Assembly: GCA_944387865.1 (NCBI GenBank)
Contig: CALXGN010000001.1
Location: forward strand, 1-64,000
DNA: 64,000 bases
Direction of reading: 5' to 3'
Source: Scatomorpha stercorigallinarum
Lineage (GTDB): Bacteria > Bacillota > Clostridia > Oscillospirales > Oscillospiraceae
Below, one piece after another: positions 49,508-57,327 of this stretch. The notes under the pieces were generated by a model that was not told the DNA's origin, searched no databases, and saw only the letters and a list, made by a program, of their open reading frames with translations. The translations under genes were made by a program, and so were the position numbers. The number at the start of each line of letters is the position of its first letter. The first letter of the stretch is position 1.

Positions 49508-50956
49508 TTACAGGCTCTCGCCGAAGTCCTCGCGGAATTTCCTGGCCAGCTTCTGCTGCCAGTCGCTGGTGGGCTCCAGACGGCCGAAGAAGAAGCGCAG
49601 CGAGCTCGGCTCCTCCACCCAGCGCAGGCCCCCGACGAGTTCGGCGTTCTGGTGCAGCCAGGTGATGCGGTCCACGGCGTAGAGCACCTGGGACATGGTG
49701 AACACGCGCCGCGGCAGCGCCAGGCGCAGCAGTTCCACATCCGCGATGGGCTCCGTGCCGTCCGGCTCGCGCTGCTCGCTGAGCGTGCCGCGCTCCATGC
49801 CGCGCACGCCGCCGGCGATGTAAACGGCGATGGCCAGAGCGCCGGCCGGGTATTCATGGTCGTCGATGTGCGGCAGGAACTCGCGGGCGTTCAGATGGCA
49901 GCCCAGCCCTCCGGGAGGCGTGACCACGGGCACGCCGCGCTTCATCAGCTCCTTGCACATGAATTCTATGAACATCGGCCCCTGGGAGATGACGTCCTCG
50001 TCCATCGTCTCCTCCAGGCCGACGGTGATGGCCTCCATCTCGCGAACGCTCATGCCGCCGTAGGTGAGGAATCCCTCGAACATGGGCACCAGCTCCTGCA
50101 TCTTGTCGCGGAGCGCCTTGTCGCGCATGGCGATGCCGCCGCCGCGGGCAAAGCCCAGCTTGCGCGCGGAGAAGTAGATGATGTCAAACTCGTCGGCGAT
50201 GGCGCGCGTGATCTCGCGGATGCTCATGTCCTTACAGGCCGCCTCGCGCGTTTTGATGAAGTGCAGGTTGTCCTGCAGCAGGCTGGCGTCGAGCACGGTG
50301 AGTATGCCGTGCTCGCGGCATATGGCGCAGACATCCCTCATATTCTCAAGGGAGAGCGGCTGGCCGCCGATGAGGTTCGTACCGGCTTCCACGCGCAGGA
50401 AGGGGATCTTCGCCGGCCCCACCTCGTCGATGAGGGCGCGCAGCTTGTCAAGGTCGAAGTTGCCCTTGAAGGGGTTGTCGCTGGTTGTGGCAAGGCCGTC
50501 ATCCCTGAGCAGCTCCACGACCGTCCCTCCCAGGCGGGTGATGTGCGCTTTGGTGGTGGTGAAGTGGAAGTTCATCGGCACCACGTCGCCTGGCTTGACA
50601 AAGGCCACGGAGATGATGTTCTCGCACGCGCGGCCCTGATGGGCGGGCAGGAAGAATTTAGTGCCGAATATCTCGTGCACCTTGTCCTCCAGGCGGGTGA
50701 AGGTGGCGCTGCCGGCGTAGCTGTCGTCGCATATTAGCATGGCGGCCGTCTGCCTGTCGCTCATGGCGTTGACGCCGGAGTCCGTCAGCATGTCGAGGAA
50801 GATGTCCTTGTTCTTTAGCAGGAAGGTGTTGTTGCCGGCCTCGGCCGCGGCCTCCACGCGCCGCTCCACGCTCGGGAGATTGAGCTTCTGCACCATGCGC
50901 ACCTTGTGCAGCTCGAGGGGGATGTCCATGCCGGTGAAGAATTTGATGTTCGCCAT
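49508..50956 (-). CDS. Tyrosine phenol-lyase-family beta-eliminating lyase (divergent)
   Basis: A 482-residue PLP enzyme of the tryptophanase/tyrosine phenol-lyase (TPL) family. Features that separate TPL from tryptophanase are TPL-like: FHFTTTK (Thr where tryptophanase has Asp), GVRGMERG (Met and the phenol-binding Arg), and LRFFFGR near the end. SYAGS keeps the catalytic Tyr, SARKLGF keeps the PLP Lys, and LRLALPRRVFT keeps the carboxylate Arg. Unusual: the family Arg that contacts the PLP oxygen (DATR or DSAR) reads DASL, the usual Asp after the PLP Lys is Leu, and GGHAVF reads GGLGCH. ATG 50956 follows AAGGAG. It is controlled by a Tyr-specific T-box. A tyrosine lyase, its reverse synthesis, or another aromatic substrate are all possible. 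Confidence 0.8.
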   Translation of the reverse strand: MANIKFFTGMDIPLELHKVRMVQKLNLPSVERRVEAAAEAGNNTFLLKNKDIFLDMLTDSGVNAMSDRQTAAMLICDDSYAGSATFTRLEDKVHEIFGTKFFLPAHQGRACENIISVAFVKPGDVVPMNFHFTTTKAHITRLGGTVVELLRDDGLATTSDNPFKGNFDLDKLRALIDEVGPAKIPFLRVEAGTNLIGGQPLSLENMRDVCAICREHGILTVLDASLLQDNLHFIKTREAACKDMSIREITRAIADEFDIIYFSARKLGFARGGGIAMRDKALRDKMQELVPMFEGFLTYGGMSVREMEAITVGLEETMDEDVISQGPMFIEFMCKELMKRGVPVVTPPGGLGCHLNAREFLPHIDDHEYPAGALAIAVYIAGGVRGMERGTLSEQREPDGTEPIADVELLRLALPRRVFTMSQVLYAVDRITWLHQNAELVGGLRWVEEPSSLRFFFGRLEPTSDWQQKLARKFREDFGESL

Positions 50957-51018
50957 TGTTTTTCGCTCCTTCTTCATATTCAAGGAGCCCTTTGGCGGCG
51001 GCTCCCCGGTCTGAGGAA

Positions 51019-51333
51019 AAACAAAAAACGCCCTTCCTCCCTTGCAGAGGACGAGCGCCAAATCCCGTGTTACCACCTCAATTTACCGGCAGCTCACGCA
51101 TACCGGCCTTTTCGAGTGCGTCCGGCGGTGCCGGAGATACTCTATCTCTGTAACGGGAGAAGCCCGGCCCGGCCTACCGGCTCCATGGGAGCTTTCGTGG
51201 GGCGGCTCTTGCGTGTATTCCCGGGCCGTGTCCTCGTGCCTTGCACCGACCGGCACTTCTCTGCAGGGCCCGCGCCTGTCGGCGCTCTCTCCCGGTACTA
51301 TTCCGCAGTCATTGCCTGTATCCTTGTTTTGTT
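51019..51333 (-). ncRNA. T-box riboswitch, tyrosine-specific (UAC specifier)
   Basis: A complete T-box leader. The Stem I base pairs TGCG with CGCA and CCGGG with CCCGG, enclosing an internal loop with AGTA on the 5' side and GAA-TAC-A on the 3' side; the specifier codon UAC (51215-51217) is Tyr. AGAGAG follows AGTA. Downstream the T-box sequence GAGGTGGTAACACGG carries the UGGU bulge (51072-51075), matching an A discriminator as in tRNA-Tyr. A terminator (CGCTCGTCCTC pairing with GAGGAAGGGCG, then TTTTTT) can form alternatively. Uncharged tRNA-Tyr should therefore turn on the lyase gene. Confidence 0.92.
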
Positions 51334-51339
51334 GAGTGA

Positions 51340-51368
51340 ATTATAGCTTTTCAACTTTAAATTGTCAA
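51340..51368 (-). promoter_or_regulatory. Consensus sigma-A promoter of the T-box leader
   Basis: Minus-strand TTGACA (51363-51368) and TATAAT (51340-51345) with a 17-bp spacer; both hexamers are perfect. Confidence 0.85.
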
Positions 51369-51378
51369 TTGGCAATAA

Positions 51379-51413
51379 AAGCAAAAAGCTGCGGCAAACA
51401 CCGCAGCACTTTC
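51379..51413 (-). terminator. Terminator downstream of abrB
   Basis: GCTGCGG pairs with CCGCAGC around a 6-nt loop; the minus strand continues with TTTTTGCTTTTA. The remaining bases to 51493 hold one more small hairpin (TACCCGG with CCGGGTA) and no gene. Confidence 0.7.
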
Positions 51414-51493
51414 ATACAACATGTACTTACCCGGCCCACGCCGCCGGGTACGTGGCTTCCCGGCAGCGTCAGGCATCTCATGGACTAACGTGT

Positions 51494-51739
51494 TCAGAGC
51501 TTCTCCTCGAGCATCCTTATGCAGTCGGAGCAGACGTTCCTGCCGCGGAAAGATACGATATCCTTTGCGCTGTCGCAAAATACGCAGGCGGGCTGGTACT
51601 TGCGGAGTATTACTGTGTCACCCTCGATATAGATCTCCATCGAGTCTTTTTTCTCGATGTCCAGTGTCCTTCTGAGCTCTATGGGCAGCACGATGCGCCC
51701 AAGCTCATCCACCTTTCTGACGATCCCGGTCGATTTCAT
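51494..51739 (-). CDS. AbrB/SpoVT-type transition-state regulator with zinc-ribbon tail
   Basis: An 81-residue DNA-binding protein. The swapped-hairpin AbrB domain starts MKSTGIVRKVDELGRIVLPIELRR; the C-terminal part holds CVFCDSAKD and CSDC, two CxxC pairs that probably bind zinc, as in clostridial AbrB. ATG 51739 is chosen because GGGAGG lies 9 bp upstream. Likely controls stationary-phase or sporulation genes. Confidence 0.88.
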   Translation of the reverse strand: MKSTGIVRKVDELGRIVLPIELRRTLDIEKKDSMEIYIEGDTVILRKYQPACVFCDSAKDIVSFRGRNVCSDCIRMLEEKL

Positions 51740-51881
51740 AACTTTTCCTCCCATCTGCGGCTGCAGCTGACCTCAACATTGAAATTATACAGGAAATTGT
51801 CACCAAAGTCAAGAAATGGAGAATTTATATTCAATATGCAGTGACGAATATTTCAAGTAGAAACTGGAAGGTGTGCACAAC

Positions 51882-52454
51882 ATGTCCACAATTTGGGTAG
51901 TATTTATCCTGTTTTCGCTCGTGTACGGCGCGGTCTCCGGCAATGCGGCCGAGACCGGCGCGGCGGCGCTGGAAGGCGCGCCGGCGGCGGTGAAGCTCTG
52001 CCTTGAGACGGGCGGGCTCATCTGCCTCTGGAGCGGGGTGATGGAGGTATTGCGCCGGGCGGGCGCGCTGGAGGCCCTCTCCCGCGCGCTCTCGCCCGTT
52101 TTGCGGCGGCTTTTCCCCCGTTCGGCGCGCGACAGGGAAATACTCTCTTCCCTGGCGTCCAACGTCTCCGCCAATCTGTTGGGACTGGGAAACGCCGCCA
52201 CGCCCATGGGCATCCGCGCCGCGCGCGGCATGGCCCGCCTCTCTCCTCCCGGCGAGGCATCCGACGAGCTCTGCCGGCTGGTGGTTATCAACACGGCCTC
52301 CATCCAGCTCCTGCCGACGACGGCCGCGGCGCTGCGCGCGTCCTACGGCGCCACGGCGCCCTTTGACATGCTCCCCGCCGTCTGGCTGAGCAGCGCGGCC
52401 TCTGTCTGCGCGGGCCTCCTGGCCGCCGGCGTGCTGAGGAGGTTTTGGCGCTGA
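51882..52454 (+). CDS. spmA: Spore maturation protein A
   Basis: A 190-residue membrane protein of the SpmA/nucleoside-recognition (Gate) family. Signature blocks are WSGVMEVLRRAG, LFP preceding the second helix and NVSANLLGLGNAATPMGIRA. Needed for spore core dehydration in Bacillus. ATG 51882 with GGAAGG. Its stop overlaps the spmB start by 1 bp. Confidence 0.9.
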   Translation: MSTIWVVFILFSLVYGAVSGNAAETGAAALEGAPAAVKLCLETGGLICLWSGVMEVLRRAGALEALSRALSPVLRRLFPRSARDREILSSLASNVSANLLGLGNAATPMGIRAARGMARLSPPGEASDELCRLVVINTASIQLLPTTAAALRASYGATAPFDMLPAVWLSSAASVCAGLLAAGVLRRFWR

Positions 52455-52969
52455 TGGCGTCTATAGCTTCGCTCTCAGCGGCGATAGTGATAGCGGCCGC
52501 CGCCATCACCGGGCTGCTGCGCGGCGTGGACGTGTTCTCAGCCATGTCCGAGGGCGCGGCGGAGGGGCTCAAGACCGTCCTGCGCATCTTCCCACCGCTG
52601 GTGGCGCTGCTCACCGCCGTCCATATGCTCCGCGCCTCCGGCGCTGTTGACGCCCTGACCGCCCTCGCTTCCCCCCTGCTGGAACTGCTGGGCATCCCGC
52701 CGGAGACCGCCGTGCTGATGCTCCTGCGCCCCGTGAGCGGCAGCGGCGCCATGGCTGCGGCGGCGGATATCATGGCGGCCCACGGCCCGGATTCTCTCAT
52801 CGGGCGCTCCGCCGCCATCATGCTCGGGTCCACGGAGACGACGTTCTATGTCATCGCCGTCTACTTTGGCGCGGCGGGCATCAAGAACACGCGCTGGGCC
52901 GTGCCGGCGGCGCTTTGCGCCGATCTTGCCGGGTTTGCGTTTTCCGCCCTCTTTGCGCGGCTGCTCTGA
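52454..52969 (+). CDS. spmB: Spore maturation protein B
   Basis: A 171-residue SpmB partner with a Gate domain: GVDVFSAMSEGAAEGLKTVLRIFPPLVALLTA and LRPVSGSGAMAAAADIMAAHGPDS, LGSTETTFYVIAVYFGAAG. Starts in the spmA stop (TGATG). The dacB gene that precedes spmA in Bacillus is absent here. Confidence 0.9.
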   Translation: MASIASLSAAIVIAAAAITGLLRGVDVFSAMSEGAAEGLKTVLRIFPPLVALLTAVHMLRASGAVDALTALASPLLELLGIPPETAVLMLLRPVSGSGAMAAAADIMAAHGPDSLIGRSAAIMLGSTETTFYVIAVYFGAAGIKNTRWAVPAALCADLAGFAFSALFARLL

Positions 52970-53255
52970 AATTTTCTTCGAGAAATTACACAAATTTTTG
53001 CTTTTACGTCTTTACAAATGCAGCGATATGTGTTAGTCTAAACATGCCAGTTAAAATAATAACATTTCTCCTTCCGTCTTATACATTGTCCTTTCTCTCT
53101 CTGAGCAGGCCCATCCCGGTCAACGGGGTGGGCCTGTCCAGTTCCTGGCTCGAACTTAACTGATAAATATACATGCTTATCATAAGCAAATGCCAAATAA
53201 TAGTAAGCGCTGTTTTCTCCGCGCGGCCGCGTGGTCAAAATAGTGCTTATTTTTC
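52970..53255. other. Intergenic region with strong hairpin and TTATCA repeats
   Basis: No gene is seen. A stable hairpin at about 53106-53139 pairs CAGGCCCA-TCCCG with CGGGG-TGGGCCTG around GTCAA, without a T-run. Further on, TGATAA-N10-TTATCA and GCTTA-TCA-TAAGC overlap each other (about 53161-53190), possible operators for the GntR regulator. Confidence 0.5.
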
Positions 53256-53284
53256 TTGAAACCAGCAATATTAGTATGTACAAA
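53256..53284 (+). promoter_or_regulatory. Promoter of the GntR-GH38 operon
   Basis: TTGAAA (53256-53261) and TACAAA (53279-53284), 17-bp spacer. Confidence 0.6.
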
Positions 53285-53325
53285 TCCTTCTGCCCGGCGT
53301 ATACTGTGCCCGGAGGCGAGACTAC

Positions 53326-54045
53326 ATGCCTGAGAACTTATATAAGCGGGCCTATGAGGCCCTGCGCGGGCAGATCGAGCGCGGTGAATACCACCCCGGC
53401 GACCGCCTGCCGGCAGAAAACGAACTGGCGGCGTCCATGGGCATCAGCCGCGCCACGCTGCGCCATGCGCTCGACCGCCTGGAAGGCGATGGGCTCATCA
53501 ACCGCATCCGCGGCAGCGGCAGCTACGTTACGCAGCCAAAGCTGCTTCACGGCAGCACCAGCTTTATCGCCGGCTACCGCCGCGAAGCGGAGCAGATAGG
53601 CCGCTCGCTGCGCACAGAGGTGCTTGAGCTGGGCGTGCAGCCCGTGGGCAAACTGGGCGAGCGGCTCTCCCTTCCTGCCAACGCGCGCGTCACGCGCCTT
53701 GTGCGCCGCCGCTGGATCGATGGCTTCAACGACGGCCGGCCGGTGGTGTACACCACCGTTTACGTGCCCTACGCCCTCTTCCCCGACATGTGCGGGCAGG
53801 ACTTCACGGACGCCTCGCTCTACGACATGCTGGAGTCCCGCGCGCTCAAGGTCTGCCATGCCTCGCGCGTGCTGGAGGTGCGCATCCCCGGCGATGATAT
53901 CGCCGCCGCGCTGCAGCTGGGGCCCTTTGAGCCGGCGATATACGTGGACTCCGTGGGCTTCGACGCCCGCGGCCGCCGCGTGGAGTATGCGCAGAGCTAC
54001 TACCCCGCCGGCAGCAGCCGCTTCCTTATCGAGATCGACCGATAA
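53326..54045 (+). CDS. GntR-family regulator, HutC/UTRA subfamily
   Basis: A 239-residue regulator: N-terminal GntR winged helix (PGDRLPAENELAASMGISRATLRHALDRLEGDGLI) and C-terminal UTRA ligand-binding domain ending SYYPAGSSRFLIEIDR. HutC-type members bind sugars or sugar phosphates. It sits 19 bp before the GH38 gene, so it probably senses a product of that enzyme. GGAGG precedes ATG. Confidence 0.9.
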   Translation: MPENLYKRAYEALRGQIERGEYHPGDRLPAENELAASMGISRATLRHALDRLEGDGLINRIRGSGSYVTQPKLLHGSTSFIAGYRREAEQIGRSLRTEVLELGVQPVGKLGERLSLPANARVTRLVRRRWIDGFNDGRPVVYTTVYVPYALFPDMCGQDFTDASLYDMLESRALKVCHASRVLEVRIPGDDIAAALQLGPFEPAIYVDSVGFDARGRRVEYAQSYYPAGSSRFLIEIDR

Positions 54046-54064
54046 ATACATTGGAGGGATACCA

Positions 54065-56461
54065 ATGGCAAAACAGATCAAGACCGTCTATATCGTACAC
54101 CACTCACACACCGATATCGGCTACACGGACCTGCAGGAGCGCGTCATACAGGGCCAGGCGAACTATATCCGCACGGTGCTGGACATAATGTCGCGTCCGG
54201 AGAACGCCACCTTCCGCTGGAACTGCGAGACCTGGTTCTGCGTGGAGGAGTTCCTCAAGACCGCTTCGGAGGCCGACAAGGAACGCCTGTTCAGCCTGAT
54301 GCGCGAGGGCAAGGTCGGTTTCTCCGCCAATTACCTAAACTTCTGCGACCTGGTCGACAGCGGCGTCCTCAGCCGCCGGCTGGACGAGGTCAAAGCCCTG
54401 CTGGGCGCGCACGGCGTGCCGGTGGAAACGGCGATGATTGCCGACATCAACGGCATCTCCATGGGCCAGCGCGACGCGCTGCTCGCGCATGGCGTCAAGT
54501 TCCTCTTCACCAACATCCACTGCCACCACGGCATGTACCCGCTCTATCAAAACCAGAACGCCTACTGGTGGGAGAACGCCGCCGGCCAGCGGCTGCTGGT
54601 GTGGAACGGCGAGCACTACAACCTCGGCAACGTGCTCGGCGTCCGCCCCAACTCGGGCGCGGAGTTCATGACGCAGAGCCACTTCGGTCTGCGCGAGAAG
54701 CCCGGCGACGACGTGGACACGCTGCACCGCAACCTCACGGACTATCTCAGGCTCTGCGAGGACAACGGCTACGGCTACGACTTCATCGTCGCCGCCGTCT
54801 CCGGCGTGTTCAGCGACAACGCCCCGCCCGAGACGCTCATCCTGCGCGTTGTTGAAGAGCACAACCGCCGCTACGGCGGCGAAGTCGAGCTGCGCATGGT
54901 CTCCCTGCAGGAGCTCTATGCCGCCATCAGGGACAAGCTCGCCGATGCGCCGGTCTATCACGGCGACCTCACCGACTGGTGGGCCAGCGGCGTCGGCTCC
55001 ACGCCCTATGCCGTCAAGCACTACCGCGACGCCCAGCGGCGCTATGAACTCTGCCGCCGGCTGGACGCGCAGGCCGCCGGAAAATACCCCGCGCTCTGCC
55101 GCACGGCGGAGGACGCCCTGCTGCTCTACGCCGAGCACACCTGGGGGCACTCCTCCACCATCACCAACCCTTACGACACCATGGTCCTTGACCTCGACAT
55201 GCGCAAAAACAGCTACGCCTCCCGCGCTCACGAGAGCGCATCGCGGATGCTGGGGCTCATCGCCGAGGAAAAAGGCGACATCATGCGCTACTACAGCACG
55301 AGCGGCACGCTCAAGGTCTGCGTCCCCAATGCGGCGCGCGGCAAACAGGTAGTGGAGTTTTATGTTGAGAGCCATCAGCTCTCGCGCGCCCGGGTCGTGC
55401 GCGAGGACGGCGTTGAACTGACGTGCCAGGTATCCCCTCACCCGCGCGGGCGGCGCGTGACCTTCGTAGACGATTTTGACGGCGCGTGCGAGCGCAGCTA
55501 CTCCTTCAACCCCCTGCCCGCCCTGCCGGACACACTCAACAGCCGCCGCTGCTATGTTGGCGCGGAGCGGGTGCGCGACATCGTCAACGACTACGACAGC
55601 GTTACATACAAGCTGCCCTACGGCTTTGAAAACGCCCATTTCCGCCTCTCCTACCGCGTGGGCGAGGGCGTGACGGGCTTTGTGGACAAGTCCAGCGGCC
55701 GCGAGCTGCTCGCGCCGGGCGCGGCGCCCTTCTTCACGCCGCTCTACGAGCGCACCGCCGTGCGCCATCCCTCCATCGACTGCTGCCCCGAAGAACGCGA
55801 GCGCCGCCTGCTGGGCCGCAACATCCGCGGCGAGCACGCCGAGCTCCACGCCGCACGCCTGGAGGAAGTCGTCTGCCGTGAGCGCGGCGATGTATTTACG
55901 GAGCTGGAGCTGCGCTATTCCCTTCCCGGCACCGTGCACTGCGCCCTGTTCCTCAAGCTCTATGAAGCCATTCCGCGCATTGACCTCTGTCTGCAACTGG
56001 GCAAGACGCTCAGCAGCGACATCGAGAGCGTGTTCCTGCCCCTGTCCCTCTCGCTGGACGACGGCCAGAGCCTGTACCTGCGCAAGGGCGCCGAGGCCTT
56101 CCGCCCCGGCGTGGACCAGATCCCTGGCACCTGCATGGAGTTCTACATGTCCGACGACGGCCTGGCCTATGTCGGCAGCAGCGGCAGCCTGCTCGTGGCC
56201 TCCCCCGACGTGCCGCTGATATACATGGGCGAGATGCGCCACCACCCCATCCACCTGTGCGATGGCGCGGAGGAAAACAACCGCCGCCCGGCCTATTCCT
56301 GGATCATGAACAACCTCTGGGAGACGAATTTCAAGATGGACCTCTCCGGCTTCGGCGAATACCGCTATTCCCTCTGGCTCACCCCCGAGACCGACCCCGA
56401 AAAAGCCATGGACGAGCTGCACGAACACGCTTTCGCGCCCTATACCATGATCACCGGCTAA
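54065..56461 (+). CDS. Glycoside hydrolase family 38-type protein (alpha-mannosidase-like)
   Basis: A 798-residue GH38-like protein without a signal peptide, so cytoplasmic. Zinc-binding and catalytic positions line up as YIVHHSHTDIGYTD at the N terminus (His and Asp), MIADINGISMG (nucleophile Asp), NIHCHHG and AEHTWGHSSTI (last His). The DINGIS variant in place of the usual DPFGHS puts it in the divergent DUF5054-like branch, so the exact sugar is uncertain. C-terminal beta domains follow. GGAGGG precedes ATG; co-transcribed with the GntR gene. Acts probably on imported mannosides or related glycans. Confidence 0.8.
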   Translation: MAKQIKTVYIVHHSHTDIGYTDLQERVIQGQANYIRTVLDIMSRPENATFRWNCETWFCVEEFLKTASEADKERLFSLMREGKVGFSANYLNFCDLVDSGVLSRRLDEVKALLGAHGVPVETAMIADINGISMGQRDALLAHGVKFLFTNIHCHHGMYPLYQNQNAYWWENAAGQRLLVWNGEHYNLGNVLGVRPNSGAEFMTQSHFGLREKPGDDVDTLHRNLTDYLRLCEDNGYGYDFIVAAVSGVFSDNAPPETLILRVVEEHNRRYGGEVELRMVSLQELYAAIRDKLADAPVYHGDLTDWWASGVGSTPYAVKHYRDAQRRYELCRRLDAQAAGKYPALCRTAEDALLLYAEHTWGHSSTITNPYDTMVLDLDMRKNSYASRAHESASRMLGLIAEEKGDIMRYYSTSGTLKVCVPNAARGKQVVEFYVESHQLSRARVVREDGVELTCQVSPHPRGRRVTFVDDFDGACERSYSFNPLPALPDTLNSRRCYVGAERVRDIVNDYDSVTYKLPYGFENAHFRLSYRVGEGVTGFVDKSSGRELLAPGAAPFFTPLYERTAVRHPSIDCCPEERERRLLGRNIRGEHAELHAARLEEVVCRERGDVFTELELRYSLPGTVHCALFLKLYEAIPRIDLCLQLGKTLSSDIESVFLPLSLSLDDGQSLYLRKGAEAFRPGVDQIPGTCMEFYMSDDGLAYVGSSGSLLVASPDVPLIYMGEMRHHPIHLCDGAEENNRRPAYSWIMNNLWETNFKMDLSGFGEYRYSLWLTPETDPEKAMDELHEHAFAPYTMITG

Positions 56462-56835
56462 CTGCCGCCCCCCAGGGGGCAAGGGGGCGGAGCCCCCAAT
56501 AACGCCGCGACAAGCATAATGTCCCCAACCACGCAAAACACGTCCGTGGGCGGGCTTTGCCCGCTCAGCGCATCTCGCTCGCCCGCGCCCGCCAGCGCGG
56601 GCGGCGTATTTAAGTCCCATTTTGCCACGCAAAATGGGACACATTAGAAAAGCCTGTTGACTCAGAGGCACCCAACGTCCCAAGCATAGGAATGGCCGCC
56701 CGCATAGGGCGGCCAAAATCCCCGGCGGGCTTTGCCTGCCGGGGATACCTTATCTTGCGCCTTTGAGGCGCAACCGCGCCGCCGTGCGGCGCGAGGGGGA
56801 GCCTACGAGGGGGACTTTGTCCCCCTCGTAAATTT
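56462..56835. repeat. Array of inverted repeats flanking the tRNA-derived attachment site
   Basis: No gene is seen in these 374 bp. About eight hairpins follow one another, including GCCCCC-GGGGGC (56467-56480), GGGGGC-GGA-GCCCCC (56483-56497), GTCCCATTTTGC-CAC with its complement (56614-56640), GGCCGCCC with its complement, CCCCGGC with GCCGGGG, TTGCGCC-GGCGCAA, CGCGCCGC-GCGGCGCG, and a terminator-like TACGAGGGGGAC stem (56804-56830) followed by TTTTT. The first pair probably ends the GH38 transcript. Confidence 0.7.
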
Positions 56836-56882
56836 TTGGTACGCCCGATGCGATTCGAACGCACGACCTTCAGAGTCGGAGT
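56836..56882. repeat. attL: 47-bp copy of the tRNA-Arg 3' half
   Basis: Identical to 63685-63731. It contains the CCA end, T arm, variable region and the anticodon-loop side of tRNA-Arg(CCG) but no 5' half, so it is not a functional tRNA. Confidence 0.93.
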
Positions 56883-56980
56883 TATAACCGGAGCGTTTTC
56901 CATCGTTCCGTAAAGTGCCAAAAAGCCGCATGATTCCTCGATTTTTTCGACTGGCACGTTTTGGAACGTAGCGTGTTTTT

Positions 56981-57019
56981 GTTGAACTTTTCGCAGCGGA
57001 GTTGAATTTTTGTTGAACT
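56981..57019. repeat. Left integrase arm-type sites
   Basis: GTTGAACTTTT (56981-56991) and the 21-bp double unit GAGTTGAATTTTTG-TTGAACT (56999-57019). The same arrangement occurs at the right end with one mismatch in the double unit, so these are probably integrase arm-binding sites. Confidence 0.75.
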
Positions 57020-57027
57020 CAAAACAA

Positions 57028-57053
57028 GAGCCGGGAGGTGTCTCCCGGCCTCT
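57028..57053 (-). terminator. Terminator of the toxin-antitoxin operon
   Basis: GCCGGGAG pairs with CTCCCGGC around a 4-nt loop; the minus strand continues TCTTGTTTTG. Confidence 0.7.
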
Positions 57054-57054
57054 T

Positions 57055-57327
57055 TTATTTGTCGAACAGATCTCCGTGCGAGCCTGTCCTGTAGAGCAGC
57101 AGCTCGCCGCCCTCATAGCGGTAAACAAGCAGCCAATCAGGCTGAATGTGGCACTCCCTGTAACCGGCATAATTGCCGCTCAGGTTGTGGTCTACGTTCT
57201 GAGCCGGCAGCGCCTCCGGGATGCGAAGCGTATCAATCACCTTCTGCAGCAGCTCCATCGGATACCGCCGCTTCACACAGCGCTTGAAGTCGCGCTTAAA
57301 CTTTGTGGAGTATCTTACATCGAGCAT
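57055..57327 (-). CDS. YafQ/RelE-type mRNA interferase toxin
   Basis: A 90-residue RelE-superfamily toxin of the YafQ type. The signature is the C-terminal IQPDWLLVYRYEGGELLLYR followed by TGSHGDLF, with the catalytic His; basic N-terminal helices (KFKRDFKRCVKRRY) bind RNA. Expected to cut mRNA on the ribosome. Its ATG follows directly after the antitoxin stop (TAA-ATG), the standard antitoxin-first order. Confidence 0.88.
   Translation of the reverse strand: MLDVRYSTKFKRDFKRCVKRRYPMELLQKVIDTLRIPEALPAQNVDHNLSGNYAGYRECHIQPDWLLVYRYEGGELLLYRTGSHGDLFDK

Noticed and set aside
50957..51076. A longer N terminus for the TPL-like enzyme
   Set aside because: The in-frame extension is the translation of the T-box antiterminator and terminator; an AAGGAG site fixes the start at 50956.
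47643..51333. One T-box-controlled operon including the aconitase X genes
   Set aside because: A strong terminator and a separate TTGACT-17-TAGAAT promoter lie between the lyase and AcnX.
53106..53139. A known riboswitch aptamer (c-di-GMP, SAM, preQ1) upstream of the GntR gene
   Set aside because: None of the conserved loop sequences of these classes is present; only a plain hairpin is seen.
56462..56835. CRISPR array
   Set aside because: The hairpins differ from each other and there are no regularly spaced identical repeats or cas genes.
56836..56882. A second tRNA-Arg gene at the left border
   Set aside because: Only the 3' half (anticodon-loop side to CCA) is present; the 5' half and acceptor partner are missing, so this is the attachment-site copy.
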